DNA from: Amia ocellicauda
Lineage: Eukaryota > Chordata > Actinopteri > Amiiformes > Amiidae
Assembly: GCF_036373705.1 (NCBI RefSeq)
Contig: NW_027102660.1
Coordinates: 682,001 to 746,000 of the forward strand
Direction of reading: 5' to 3'
Length of the DNA stretch: 64,000 nt
In this document: piece by piece, positions 42,962-54,572 of the stretch
Position numbering within the stretch: the stretch's first letter is position 1
Layout of the letters: the number at the start of each line of letters is the position of its first letter
The notes under the pieces: model-generated
Told to the model about the DNA's origin: nothing
The model's database searches: none
The model's input: the letters and a program-made list of their open reading frames with translations, nothing else
Position numbers and translations under genes: made by a program

Positions 42962-43297
42962 TTAACCCACTCTGGAAGCTAGAAGACTGGTTAGGAAAGG
43001 CACGGCTATGCTCAACAGCGGTCCTATAAAACCCCCGGTTTGATTAATCTTCTTTCTTTTTCTTTTAATAGAATACTTCTTATTAGCGATGATCTTGATA
43101 ACCGCTTTTTGTTTTTTGAGTTTAGAATGTTGAGAAGGGGTTAGGGGTATATTACCGCGTAAGATGTTAAAAGCTATTTCACACAGGGTCTCGATCAAAT
43201 CCGAGGGGGCCCCTGCCAGCACAGCTTTCCTATGGCGCGGGCTCCTCTCAAATAACATTTGCAAAAGCGGCAGATTTCTTTTAATCCGAACAGACAT
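42962..43297 (-). CDS. Small basic protein with hydrophobic tail, copy C
   Basis: 111 aa, intact, with one Gly-to-Arg change near residue 18. Confidence 0.7.
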   Translation of the reverse strand: MSVRIKRNLPLLQMLFERSPRHRKAVLAGAPSDLIETLCEIAFNILRGNIPLTPSQHSKLKKQKAVIKIIANKKYSIKRKRKKINQTGGFIGPLLSIAVPFLTSLLASRVG

Positions 43298-43303
43298 TCT
43301 TAT

Positions 43304-43975
43304 TTATTTCCTTTTCTTTAGCACATAGACTGCCGGCCAATCGTGCGGGCACAAACCTGTTCTTAGGGGAAAGTCTTCTGGGGTTTGTGCATTTAATTCC
43401 GCAATCAAGTACCCGTAGGGTTTTTTGGTGGCATCCTCAAATGCCTCCAAAAAGAACTTGGTCTGGTTAGGGTACATTTGACGAGCCAAGACGGTGACCT
43501 GTAGTTTATCTCTGGGGTTTTTAAAAAGAATTATATAATTGGCATATAAATTAATAGTGCGGCTTTTTTTACCTTGAAAAAATAGATTTTGAACTAAATA
43601 AATAATACTTAAATTCCTATGATGAGTGTACTTTGTGAAAGCTTTTTCCACTTCACTGTTGTCACCGGCCTGCTCCATCAGGTCATCAAGGATCACTAGG
43701 TTAGTATTACCGGGCGGGAACAAGTCATCGCCACACAACGAGGCGGGGAGACCTTGCACAAATTTCAGATTATTTTTTTTCGAAGCCAAATCATCGTAGA
43801 GAGGTTGCCAGCAAGAGAAACACCACACTATGTTGTCAAGAGCTTGGGACACGGTTGCGTCCACATCTTCTATGATGTTCTTTATAAGATAGCTCTTCCC
43901 CGAATTGGAGGGACCGGCTATAATACAGGAGAAAGGGTGTTGAAGTCTGTTTTCAAAACCACCGCTAATATCCAT
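43304..43975 (-). CDS. atp: Packaging ATPase, copy C
   Basis: Intact, 223 aa, Walker A GPSNSGKS and Walker B ILDD present. It carries more amino-acid changes at the C-terminal end than the other copies. Confidence 0.9.
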   Translation of the reverse strand: MDISGGFENRLQHPFSCIIAGPSNSGKSYLIKNIIEDVDATVSQALDNIVWCFSCWQPLYDDLASKKNNLKFVQGLPASLCGDDLFPPGNTNLVILDDLMEQAGDNSEVEKAFTKYTHHRNLSIIYLVQNLFFQGKKSRTINLYANYIILFKNPRDKLQVTVLARQMYPNQTKFFLEAFEDATKKPYGYLIAELNAQTPEDFPLRTGLCPHDWPAVYVLKKRK

Positions 43976-46900
43976 AAGGCAGAGTGGTATAATCAGTCTT
44001 CAACACTCTTTTATTGTACACCACCCTGAACCGTTTGTTTAGTGATCTATTTTCCAACGTGTACCCCTTTTTATTGCGATAGATCTGATTTCCGGCTGTA
44101 ATAATCTCACGAGGAGGCGCGTCTTTCTCGGTTACAAAACTTTCTACCAGGGTCGTCAGAGACTTGATGTTAATGAGCTTGTTGTTACAATGGTTCAGAG
44201 TGAAACCCTTAACTTTCATACAGGTCTTACCCGCAGCCGTTCTGTATGCGTAAGTCTTAGGACCCCCTGAAACAAACTCCACTATGTGGTCCTGAGGATC
44301 TAGTTCGCTCGTTAACTCCCCAAGGTAGTCCCCGAGGGGAGGGACCCAATCCCCTGGCCTGGTGACAAAGATTACAGAGTCAGTATCATGATAGAGCGTG
44401 CGTTCCTGCAACTGATCCATTAAGTTGTACAGTTCAAGCCGGGCGTAAGCCGTGGTAAAAACCGCTATGAAAACATTAACGTTCCCCTGTTTGGTGGGGA
44501 AATCTTTAGGGGCCCTCCACTGGACCTGTGCCACGTGGTCATTTAAGAATTGAAAGTGTGATACTGCATGTTGTTTGGAAAACATAAATTCTATAAACTG
44601 TTCAGGGGTTTTAATCAAGGTTGTGTTTAGACGGTAATTTCTTTCCCCAAACTTACCCCACAGACTGTTTAAAATCAGTTTGGACATTTGTCTCTTGGCG
44701 GGGTTTACAGTTATGTTCCCCAGCTCTAGACGGATCCCTTCCTTTTCAAAATATTGCTAAACGTATCGCTCTTTGGCCGCGGAGTCAACACACCATGAGG
44801 GATAGCCCGATGCCTCCTGTTTCCCTTTCAGATGGGTCATAATGTAATCAGCAAAAAGAGTATCAGATTTTTCAGAAAAATGCCAAACCTCATACACCTT
44901 ACCGACTCTGTAACCTTTCTCCACCGCCTTGTCAAGCTCAATGCTACACCAGACACCCGTCAGCGCTCTCTCTTCATCACTGTGCAGACAAGAGGTAGTT
45001 TGATTTTCAGTTTCCACACACGTTCTACACAGAGGGAACATCAATTTTCCCGAACACCTGTAAGGCAACACGGGTAAGAACAGCTCGCGAGGAGGGTACA
45101 TGGTGACTTTGATCAAACCAAAGTAATGTCCGATTTCGAGAAAGTCACGATAAACAATGGTTGGACGCCCCACCGGGTACATTTTGGTCTTGTTGACATA
45201 AGGGTACAGACTGATGAAATCATAGTAATCTACTCTCTCACCCTCCTTTACCTCATAATGTAAACAGAGGGCGTTGGTACGACCCCCAAATAACGCATCC
45301 CGGGGCTCAAGACGTTCAGGAAAGTCCAAGGTTTCCATAAACCGTTGTACCCCCGCATCCTGTTGCTTCAGGGTCGTCCACTCGTGTTCCCAAATCACCA
45401 GCACGTTCAAACCATAGGTGTTTTTTAAAGTTTCAATTCGTTCCTGGAAATCATAGTACATATCACTGCAGAGTTTTTGTGTTACGGGGTTAAAGGTGTT
45501 TGGGTCGAAGCACTGAGGACAGCCATGGTAAATACAACCTGCAAACTCATAAGCGGTACGCCGCCCGGACACGTCGCTAAAACCGTCTAAGTAGTAAGGC
45601 CCCATTTTGACTTCCCCTTGATTTAAAGCATGTCTGATGAAGATGTTATCCCGGGCACTCAGGTATTCCAGCCACTGTATGGAGACAGTCGAAAAGTTCT
45701 TTTGTCTAGCACGATAGTTGTCAGAAGTGGTGACCGCTATAGTGTTTTTCTGCAAGAAATTGGACCGATACATTTTCATGCAGAGAGACGCTATGGTCAC
45801 ACTTTGCAAAGGGTCGAGACCCGATGTGTTGATAACCTCGGCGCGGAAACGCACACAGGCTTCTTTAAGGATCACCACATCATTTTTACAATAAGCAGCC
45901 ATCTCTTCTCGGTCATCAAAAACACCTCCCTTAACCGTATTGTACCATTTAAAGAATTCCTCCCTCTCATGAGACATCATAGTATCAACCCCATAATAAG
46001 TGGCGGGCAGGTAGGACCCTCGATAATTTTGAGTGTCCATAGTATTAAAAAAATGGCAGAACCAACCTTTCTTCTGAGCCTCAAAACCCAGAGCCTTAGG
46101 CAAAGCGCTCAATTTCATGGGGATGAAATTTAACGAGTCTATGTAACGTTAGTTGAAAGCTTCGTCGGTGAAACACATGATCTTGCTACCCTGATCTATT
46201 ATTTTTGGGGTCACCCCATTTTCCACCAGATACTTCATCAAAATGTAAGAATCATAACCCTTAGCATTGTGGGCAATAAATGTGTAATTGAGGTATTTTG
46301 GACCGCGATACCGCGTAAAGAAATCCCTGACACAACTCTCACCGCTAGCTGACCACTCACGATCCAACATGTCAATACAGAGTATATAATTAGCAACGTG
46401 GACCCCGTTTTCTTGCCGGCATTCAAAAGCAAAAAAGACATACCGGTTGTGCGGCGGCTCCTTTTTAACCGGCTGAATAAAGCACTGGTGTTCGGACCCC
46501 GGGGTTAAATCAGCATTACAGATCCTGCATCTCGGCTCCAGACATTTGTGTGGTTTAACCTCATGAAAACGGTACTGGAGGCAACACTGCGGGCAATATT
46601 TAGTTTGATCACAATAACTCTGTTTTTTAACCCCCTCAGCAGCGGCCCTCTGTACCTTATGCTCGGAAAAACAGAACGCTGAGAGACAAATCCTTAAGCA
46701 ATCTTTACATCGGATGGTAGGGGCCAAACCCTTACGACATTGCGGATTGAAACAGACGTTACAGTAACCGTCACAGCGGTGCTTAAGCTTATCATTGAAG
46801 GCCTTATAACACCAATGACAAACATACGAACAACCCAAAAAAGCCGTCAAACTCTTTATTCCAAAGTAATGACTATCACTTAGGAAGAGAAACAGTGTCT

Positions 46901-47326
46901 GTGTATGGGTTTCAGGATGTGTCTGAAATTTCACAAATACTTCCTTTACCTCACAACGGTACCACACAACAATTTTTAAAGACAACAACTCCTCAAACTT
47001 GGTGATGTCTGAAAAGGCAACCATCTGTTGAGAGTTTAAGCCGGCCCTCTGATGAAGCATTAAAGCTTCTTGCAGAGCTTGGGGTTCAGGCATGTCGGGG
47101 GTGAGTAGTTTTATTAAACTGTAAGCAAAACAGAGCTTATTGTCCCCACTGGAACTCACCACTAATTGCCTGAGCTTGGTCCTAATTATGTCGTTCTTCA
47201 AGCATTTCGACAGTCTTCTAAGCGCCCCACCCTCAGGGTTACGAACCACATTCATTACCAGAGACAGACTTTCATCAGCTATGATGGCTGCGTTACTTTG
47301 CAATAACGCTTCGATTTTAGCCAGAC
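43965..47326 (-). pseudogene. polB: Protein-primed family B DNA polymerase, copy C, two stops, exonuclease Asp lost
   Basis: The N-terminal stop of A/B is absent, giving an unbroken 384-codon stretch (46149-47303). Lesions: TAA at 46149-46151 (shared with A and B), TAG at 44757-44759, and Ala (46438-46440) in place of the Asp of the ExoI motif, FFAFEC instead of FFDFEC. Motifs A, B and C are kept. Confidence 0.93.
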
Positions 47327-48188
47327 GTCTAAATTATCTCCACTCAGCATTACAGATAGGTTGCTAAACAAATCATCCCCTCTGAGTTCTAACTGTACAA
47401 CATCTCGAGGTCTGACCCTTTCAGCAACCTGTTCAAGCATTTTCTGCAAGGCCTCGTGTATGTTGACAAATATTTCTGCATAATTGTCACAATTTAAAAG
47501 TTCTGCAAAATTAAAACGCTGAATCATTTCAAAATTGTTATAGGCCGGTCTATCTATAATCACGGGATCACTGGTACTCTTGGACACATCATCATTTTGA
47601 ACAAAGCCTTCACCCCCTACATTCTCACAGAGCATGTCCTCCACAGCCTTATCAGTCTCAGAACCCTCCACATTCCGAACACCCCCACTGCTGACATCTA
47701 CAAAACCCCCTTTTTGAGGAGGCTCATTTAAAGCCTGTAAAAGTCCTTCAAAGATATCCAAGACCCTCCTCTATAGTGATGGCTGCTTCTGCCGCCATCC
47801 TGTGTTCTAATTGTCTCAAATCATTTATAAAAGGGGCAGAATTTGGTTGGGGTAGCTCCTCCAAAGCCTCCACCATTTCAAACAAATCGGGGTGAACTAG
47901 GGGGTGAACCTCTATAAGCGCTACCGGTGGGAGGTGGTTATTTAGATCATTGACCATCTGTAACAGGTCGGGGTTCACCGGTAAGTCTGTTAATTCACAT
48001 TCTATCGGTGGTAATTGGGGGTTATTTAAATCATTTATCATTTGTAATAGTTCCAGGTTCATTGGGACATCAGAGGAGTTCACAACAGGGCCGGGGATGT
48101 TCTCTCGGGAAGGTCTTTTTGGGGCCCTAGCTTGTTCATAATCCTTTAGTTTGTGAGTTCTTTTACCAAGTCAGGACATTTTTTAATT
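47279..48188 (-). pseudogene. ORF upstream of polB with N-terminal repeats, copy C, frameshifted
   Basis: A 14-base deletion near 47761 splits the frame into 48083-47748 and 47761-47279. The three N-terminal repeats are intact. Confidence 0.55.
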
Positions 48189-48245
48189 TATTTTTTATTT
48201 TTCCAACAACCCACAATAGTAAGGCGTTTTGTGTCTATTAAAACA

Positions 48246-50287
48246 TTAAATACGGTACAATTCGTTAGTAAGGGTATTAATAAGGGTGTTTTGGCTCTCT
48301 ATCACCAGGTTTTGCCCCACTAACACAAGTCTTTGATTTTGTAACAAAGTATGTAGCAACTCATGGCGACTTTCAGGAAGTAGCTCCGGGGGCTGGTGGC
48401 CTGGCTCAGCTTCAAAGGATGGTCGCTCCGGTAAATCTCGGTCGAAGGAGGCAGGGAGCGAGCGTATACTCATGGACGGAGACCAAGAAGGCCTTTGCGG
48501 TGACACCCTGGCCAAGCGCGGGGTACTGTTCCGCGTTTCTGTAGCCAAGAAACGGGTCTGGGGGGACGATGTTGAAACCAGGCCGTCGTTGGGTGGTGTG
48601 ACCGCCCTGACTGATGGCGACCCCTGAGGTTGTTGGATGCCTGTATTTGTTCCGCCCGACAATGCGGCGGGCTGAATCTGGGGTGTTGAATTACCCCCAG
48701 AAGGCTGTGGCCTGAGTAGATGTTGGGGGGTCTCCAAGACCACCGTGGGGGATCCTCTCGGTGATCTCACCGGGGAAGATGTTTGATCCCACTTAGACGG
48801 GGTAATTGTCCTCAATAGCTCATCCACAGAATGACTATCCCAAGAGTCTTGGGAAGAATAAAAATATACATTACATTTACATCTTTAAACGGCGACAGAA
48901 ATCAAACTTAAAACAACATGTCCAGGACATTCAAAACCTTTAGCTTTTTTAGACCTTTGAAAATAGCCTTAGACATTCACTACAACGCCTTATTATTTAC
49001 AGACAATATATTTATTAGGACTTGATAATAAATGTAAAACAGAGAAGCCACTGTAAATAAACTGTTTCTTAAATGTTTCTTTAAAAACTGTAATATTGTT
49101 AATAAAACACACACACACACAACAACATTTCATTTTTAAACGAACCTTCCAAGTGTAAACGCTTCCTGATCCCGGGACTTCCTGTTTCACAAACGTTTTC
49201 ACGATCTGTTTAAATATTAAATACAATGAACACCTTCAAGCCTTTTCCTACAACCACTTTAAAACAGAAGTATAATAGCGGGAGATAAGCCAAACAACTT
49301 ACTAAACCCTTTCGGACGGCTTTACTTCCTAACCAGACGGTACGGCAATCGGTCATTTCTAAACACGTTCCCCAGAAACAAGCCTAGACCTGTCCGGACT
49401 TCTAAAGATCTTTCCCAGAACCCCCCGCCCTACAGGAAACGGGCACCCATTGCTTAAATATTAGCCCTCAACGGGCAAACAAAGCCCTTTTAAAAACATT
49501 AAAGTTTGAAAGATCTTACTTACCTCCACAGAATAATCGTTTCTTAAGTTTTTCGGCTGGTTTAGCTTTTTGCACCGCTGTGAAGGTAAGAGACATGTTT
49601 AACCTTTAACCACACCGCTTTATAAAAAGCTTTAACCTCTTACAGGCTGCAGATATATACTCACAGCTATCAGATACCGGGGCTGACGGCCTTTCAGATT
49701 CTTGAAAGGTTACGGTTCTCGAAGGTAAAACGAAACAAGCCCTTGATGTGGAAGGCCTTTCGTTGTCTCGAACCACGTTTCTTAATACTGTTAGACAGGA
49801 TAATTTTTTAAAATTAACAAAACTGGACTCAAACATCTTACAGAAACGTTATACAAACAAACAGGGGTTTAGTTCTTACCCGGTCGGCAGACAGCCTGTC
49901 TAGGGACAACCACTTCTCTTGGTCGATCCTCGGAGACATTAATCACAGGCCTTTCGATAGTTTCTGTGTAATTAAAGAGACCGGCATTAATATGTATTAA
50001 AACGTTTTCATAACTCTAATGAGCCGCTTCAAAACCACACACACCCATACATAAGAACCCATGAGCGCAAACACAAAAATCTTACCGTTGTTGTTCCAGA
50101 TGATCTCCTCAGCGTTGGGAATTAACTCCTGTTGACTGGCTGAAAAATAATTTTACAGAACTTAAAACAGATGTTATAGCCTTATTTACAATACATGCAC
50201 ACAACACGCTCTGAGTCAGTGAAAATAATCTGAAGACTTACCAAAAAACTCGTTTAAATCGAAGTCGCAGATGTTGTTTCCGGACAC
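48246..50287 (-). CDS. Six-exon spliced right-end gene, copy C
   Basis: Exons 50242-50287, 50086-50139, 49880-49963, 49665-49787, 49524-49577 and 48246-48847. All donors are GTAAG or GTGAGT and all junctions are phase 1, including the join into the last exon. Exon 1 keeps its GT donor and full length, but its first codon is GTG where A has ATG, so the start may be lost. A TATA box (50351-50360) lies upstream. Confidence 0.62.
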
Positions 50288-50350
50288 TGTTGATCTTTAG
50301 TCTTAAATCGAAAGGTCAGTATGAGTCTGTCGAGCTGAAGACCAGACCTT

Positions 50351-50360
50351 CATACTTATA
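50351..50360 (-). promoter_or_regulatory. TATA box of the right-end spliced gene, copy C
   Basis: TATAAGTATG on the minus strand, 64-73 bases before the exon 1 start, as in A. Confidence 0.5.
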
Positions 50361-51221
50361 CTGATGTCCACATGCCGGATCTTCTTGTAAGGCATTGTTC
50401 TGGTCTGGCCTTTGTGCCGCCCTGTTACCAATTAACATATCAAAACCAACCAATAAAATGACACTGCATCAAATTTCAAATAGAAACCAAGATGGAGACG
50501 ATCTCTCTCCTCTCTACTCTAAACTTTTATTAGAACCTTTTGGTCTCTCAAAAAAACATTTTTAAGCATCAAGACCTATAGTCAACAACCACTAAGAATA
50601 TTTCAGGCCTTTATAAGCGCTAAAAAACAACCTGAGCCAAGAAAATAACCATAAAGATCTAAAATAACTAGCGCTTTTACAGTGATTTTTTTTTTTTTTT
50701 TTAATAGCGATGCTTTGTTTGGTATTAAACAAGTCACAAACTACTCAGAACAGAGTTTATCCCCGCAAAAGAGATATTTGGGTTTACTTTACAAAGCTTA
50801 TGAATTATATAGGTTAAAAGTATTCTGAATGTTTTGATACCACACGCCATACCTACTGTTGTCTGAGCCCACCCCCGCCCCCCATGGTGTGAGTGATTTA
50901 GCCTTGAGTGTTGTGATCTATTTAGCATTGAGTGATCAGTTGTTTTTATTTTTTAAACGATTCCTTATCATCAGGGATTGAGACTGCTAAAATACCTTAA
51001 AAGCATATCCTTATCTTAAGTCTAACTCTTATGAGCTTTAAGACCCTAGAATGTATTTAAGTAAAACGACTGAACACATTATGTGAGAGATAAAATATAA
51101 CCACAGCTTTTTTTTTTTTTTTTTACAAAAACAATTAACCTATACACACAAACACCCACACACACACCCTCTTTTTTAATTTTATTTTTAATTAAATTTG
51201 AGGGGAGAGACAGAGCCAGAT

Positions 51222-51435
51222 ACAGTGTGGATAACATAAATACCCTATGCAAAACAGGCATTGATAGGACCTGGGATCATAACAGACAACAGAACTTGTT
51301 AATCTTATAAAATGATTGGGCGAGATAGAGAGAGAGACAGACAGAGACAGTGTGAATATGATAAACGCACTATTCAAAACTGGCATTGTTAAGACCTGGG
51401 ACCATTACAGACAACAGAACTTGTTGATCTTATAA
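51222..51435 (+). repeat. 89-bp direct repeat pair, copy C
   Basis: 51222-51310 and 51347-51435, both beginning ACAGTGTG and ending ATCTTATAA. Confidence 0.75.
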
Positions 51436-51552
51436 CGGTTTAGATTTACTAAACCATTACATGTATATTTAAAAAAGACCCCCAACCACTACAGGAAGAG
51501 CCGACCCATTCACACTCTACAGTTGACCAACAAGAACAACAAGAACAACAGG

Positions 51553-51737
51553 TTATGGGCGGCCTTGTTGTTCAGGGTTTTATGGGTGTACACTTTCTGA
51601 CGGATATGACGTAGGAATAATTAAGGATATAACTCTACCTAAAATCACGCCCCCCAATTATGACGTAGGAATATTAATAAGCTTAGGGCATACGTCATAA
51701 CAAAATAGGCCGCGCCCAAAAAACCCTACTATCTACT
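51553..51737 (-). repeat. Right inverted terminal repeat, copy C (185 bp)
   Basis: Reverse complement of 35725-35909, tip CCCTACTATCTACT. Confidence 0.95.
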
Positions 51738-51743
51738 CATAAG
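51738..51743 (+). other. Right target-site duplication CATAAG of copy C
   Basis: Pairs with 35719-35724 and continues into AGTAACAGC. Confidence 0.92.
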
Positions 51744-51968
51744 AGTAACAGCAATGTCGCCGATCCTGCTACGGTCGTATTGTAACAGCAACAACATGTA
51801 TCGATTTTAAAAGTGTCAGTTCCTGCGCCTCGCAAAGCTACCCTTCTTACATCGTTTGTTCTCAAGGTCAGGATTTCTTGCCACTCCGAGGAAGAGAAAA
51901 CGACATCCAGCCTTGGGGCAGAGAGATGGGGACAGGTAACACGGCACTGGCACGCGTGCACCGCGGGT

Positions 51969-52025
51969 TGTTTCCGCCCGGTTTCAAACCAGGGACCTTT
52001 CGCGTGTGAGGCAAACTACAGAAAC
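51969..52025 (-). pseudogene. Truncated tRNA-Val(CAC)
   Basis: 57 nt. The anticodon arm and T arm remain, but the D arm and part of the 5' acceptor side are deleted, and the B box has the C-to-T change. Confidence 0.85.
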
Positions 52026-52920
52026 CAACCCGTCCTGGTGTTTCGAATGGCTCCCATCGAAGCCGGCAGGTAAAACGTGCACAGGCGTTTCCCGTGGGCC
52101 AGCCTGTGAGATAAAGGTTTCTATTTTCACTGACCTATTTTGCATTGCTCAAGGGCACATCAGGACACTTTGGAAACTCTTTCAAAGGAAGAACGTCCTG
52201 AGCTATGACAAGACTTACACTTACCCCAACAAGGTGATGCTCAATGGCTTGTTCAAACAGCTGCTGCTCGTCTTGTGCCACCATCAGACAATCACAGAGC
52301 TATTGTGCCTTCTACACCTTACGGTAGCAACAAATCTAACTACTGCTTTACTTTAACAATAATAATGACGGCGACTACGACGACAACAAGAACAACAAGA
52401 ACAACAACAACATCAACAAGAACAACAACATCATCATCATCATCATCATTATCATTAGATTTTAATTAAAAGTGGCTACACGAGCGTTAACAATTTCAAC
52501 CTGTCGACGGACGGACGCTCTGAGTGCACCGATTTCGGGACACTTCGATAACTCTTTCAAAGGCAGGACGCCCTGCGCTCAGACAGTGCCTGCACTTAGC
52601 CCAACAAGGTGATGCTGAATGGCTTGTTCAAACGGCTGGTGGTCTTCCGTCACCACCAGACTATCAGAGCTATACTGCGCCTTCAACTACATAAGAGTAA
52701 CAGCAATGTCGCCGATCCTGCTACGGTCGTATTGTAACAGCAACAACATGTATCGATTTTAAAAGTGTCAGTTCCAGCGCCTCGCAAAGCTACCCTTCTG
52801 CGATCGTTTGTTCTCAAGGTCAGGATTTCTTGCCACTCCGAGCAAGAGAAAACGACGGCCAGCCTCGGGGCAGAGAGATGGGGACGGGTAACACAGCACT
52901 GGCACGCATGCACCGCGGGT

Positions 52921-52993
52921 TGTTTCCGCCCGGTTTCGAACCGGGGACCTTTCGCGTGTGAGGCGAACGTGATAGCCACTACACTACGGAAAC
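52921..52993 (-). tRNA. tRNA-Val(CAC)
   Basis: 73 nt, all stems paired, anticodon CAC, consensus B box. Likely functional. Confidence 0.94.
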
Positions 52994-53358
52994 CGACCCG
53001 TCCTGGAGTTTCGAATGGCTCCCATCGAAGCCGGCTGGTAAAACGCACACAGGCGTTTCCCGTGGGCCAGCCTGTGAGATAAAGGTTTCTATTTTCACTG
53101 ACCTATTTTGCATTGCTCAAGGGCACATCAGGACACTTTGGAAACTCTTTCAAAGGAAGAACGCCCTGAGCTATGACAAGACTTACACTTTTCCCAACAA
53201 GGTGATGCTCAATGGCTTGTTCAAACAGTTGCTGCTCGTCTTGTGCCACCATCAGACAATCACAGAGCTATTGTGCCTTCTACACCTTACGGTAGCAACA
53301 AATCTAACTACTGCTTTACTTTAACAATAATAATGACGGCGACTACGACGACAACAAG

Positions 53359-53391
<33 letters not shown>

Positions 53392-53475
53392 ATCATCATC
53401 ATCATCATCATCATCAGATTTTAATTAAAAGACCATCTATCAGAGACTATCAGAGCTATACTGCGCCTTCAACTA

Positions 53476-53481
53476 CATAAG
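53476..53481 (+). other. Left target-site copy CATAAG of copy D
   Basis: Directly before the left ITR of D; the partner lies beyond the window. Confidence 0.85.
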
Positions 53482-53665
53482 AGTAGATAGTAGGGTTTTT
53501 TGGGCGCGGCCTATTTGTTATGACGTATGCCCTAAGCTTATTAATATTCCTACGTCATAATTGGGGGGCGTGATTTTAGGTAGAGTTATTTCCTTAATTA
53601 TTCCTACGTCATATCCGTCAGAAAGTGTACACCCATAAAACCCTGAACATCAAGGCCACCCATAA
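53482..53665 (+). repeat. Left inverted terminal repeat, copy D (184 bp)
   Basis: Same as the left ITR of C with one T missing (CTATTTG instead of CTATTTTG). Confidence 0.93.
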
Positions 53666-53709
53666 ATACCCCCACCCCTCTGAAGGCAACGCCCCGAAAC
53701 TCTCCTCTC

Positions 53710-53716
53710 TATTTAA
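53710..53716 (+). promoter_or_regulatory. TATA box of ORF1, copy D
   Basis: TATTTAA 68-74 bases before the ATG at 53784. Confidence 0.55.
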
Positions 53717-53783
53717 GAACCCGCGCTGCTTTTAGGCAATACCTCTTTAATTCTCAGCATCAGAAACATCCCGCTTCTTCAAC

Positions 53784-54494
53784 ATGTCCAGCGACATCAA
53801 CATGAAACCCCGCAAGAAACAATCCCGGGCAAGGGTTCCTGTACTCACCATTTTGAAGATTGAACGCTCCTGGGTGTTGTTCTGGGGGGCTCGACGGGGT
53901 TACCGCTTTAAAAGGTATCCCAGCTATGTTGGAGTGGAGCTTTTTGCTTTGGGAGAGAAGAAGGGTACGTTGGAACCTTTTGAGACGGTAATTGAATACT
54001 CTTATGAGGACTGGTTGAAGGTGATGGCCTGGAGAGATCTGGGGCTTGTGGATAAGACTCTAGAAGGCTTGCAAGAGGGTCCAAGAGAATGCGAAATGGA
54101 GTCTCCGACTCAGGGTTTTGAAAGGTGTGAATGGGAAAGCTTGCAGAACTACGGTAGAGTGGTGAAGAGTCTATCTCTAACTACAGATCGTAAGGTTTTG
54201 TTTAGCAGTACCCTGATTACAAACCCTATTGAAGGGGGTGTGGAGGATCCAGAAAAACAGGTTACTGAAATTATGTTTGACGCCGTGGACTGGCCGTTCT
54301 TGAAAGAGGTCATAAACTGTATAAATGATGGTTTTGACATCTTGACCAAATGTTCGCAACTGGATTTGGTTAGAAGGAGAAAATGCTGGATTATGGATTA
54401 TATATCCCCCTTGAATGACGACGACGATGATAAAACAGACGACGTGTGGGGTTTTGGAGGGGGGTCTGACGGCTCAGGGGCTACTCTCTTCTAA
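53784..54494 (+). CDS. Left-end ORF1, copy D, full length
   Basis: 236 aa, the only complete viral ORF1 in the window. Features: a basic N-terminus (KPRKKQSRARV), a central acidic/aromatic region, a run of Asp near residue 214 and a Gly/Ser tail. Unknown family; first gene after the ITR promoter, likely early (inference). Confidence 0.72.
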   Translation: MSSDINMKPRKKQSRARVPVLTILKIERSWVLFWGARRGYRFKRYPSYVGVELFALGEKKGTLEPFETVIEYSYEDWLKVMAWRDLGLVDKTLEGLQEGPRECEMESPTQGFERCEWESLQNYGRVVKSLSLTTDRKVLFSSTLITNPIEGGVEDPEKQVTEIMFDAVDWPFLKEVINCINDGFDILTKCSQLDLVRRRKCWIMDYISPLNDDDDDKTDDVWGFGGGSDGSGATLF

Positions 54495-54509
54495 GAGGGC
54501 GGTGTGTCG

Positions 54510-54537
54510 TGACGTAGTGAAGAGATAGGATAAAAGG
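54510..54537 (+). promoter_or_regulatory. ORF2 promoter with CRE/ATF-like site, copy D
   Basis: TGACGTA (54510-54516) and GATAAAAGG before the ORF2 ATG at 54573. Confidence 0.5.
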
Positions 54538-54572
54538 CGCAACAATTCAATCATGGTTGAAAATTAAAGAGA

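Larger units (their letters stand above)
50288..51552. other. Right-end non-coding region, copy C
   Basis: Same layout as A: T-tracts near 50687-50702 and 51108-51124, direct repeats 51222-51310 and 51347-51435 around GA/CAGA repeats, a hairpin at 51437-51455 and GAACAACA repeats next to the ITR. No gene seen. Confidence 0.5.
35725..51737 (+). mobile_element. Polinton/adintovirus-like element, copy C, full length (16,013 bp)
   Basis: The only copy with both ends in the window: 185-bp ITRs starting with AG and a perfect 6-bp duplication. Size and gene set fit an animal Polinton. Although complete in structure, ORF1, the Bcl-2-like gene, integrase, penton, core protein, MCP, polB, the ORF upstream of polB and the spliced gene's start codon are damaged. 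Protease, ATPase, ORF2 and the 111-aa ORF are open. Confidence 0.95.
51738..53481. repeat. tRNA-Val repeat array between copies C and D
   Basis: Two units with a truncated tRNA at 51969 and an intact one at 52921, simple-repeat tracts at about 52363-52456 and 53330-53415, and an empty CATAAG site at 52690. The second unit loses its right segment just after the ATC repeat (near 53430). Confidence 0.85.

Noticed and set aside
35725-51737. Endogenous adenovirus
   Set aside because: Integrase, 6-bp target duplication and gene order fit Polinton/adintovirus; hexon and penton are the shorter Polinton type.
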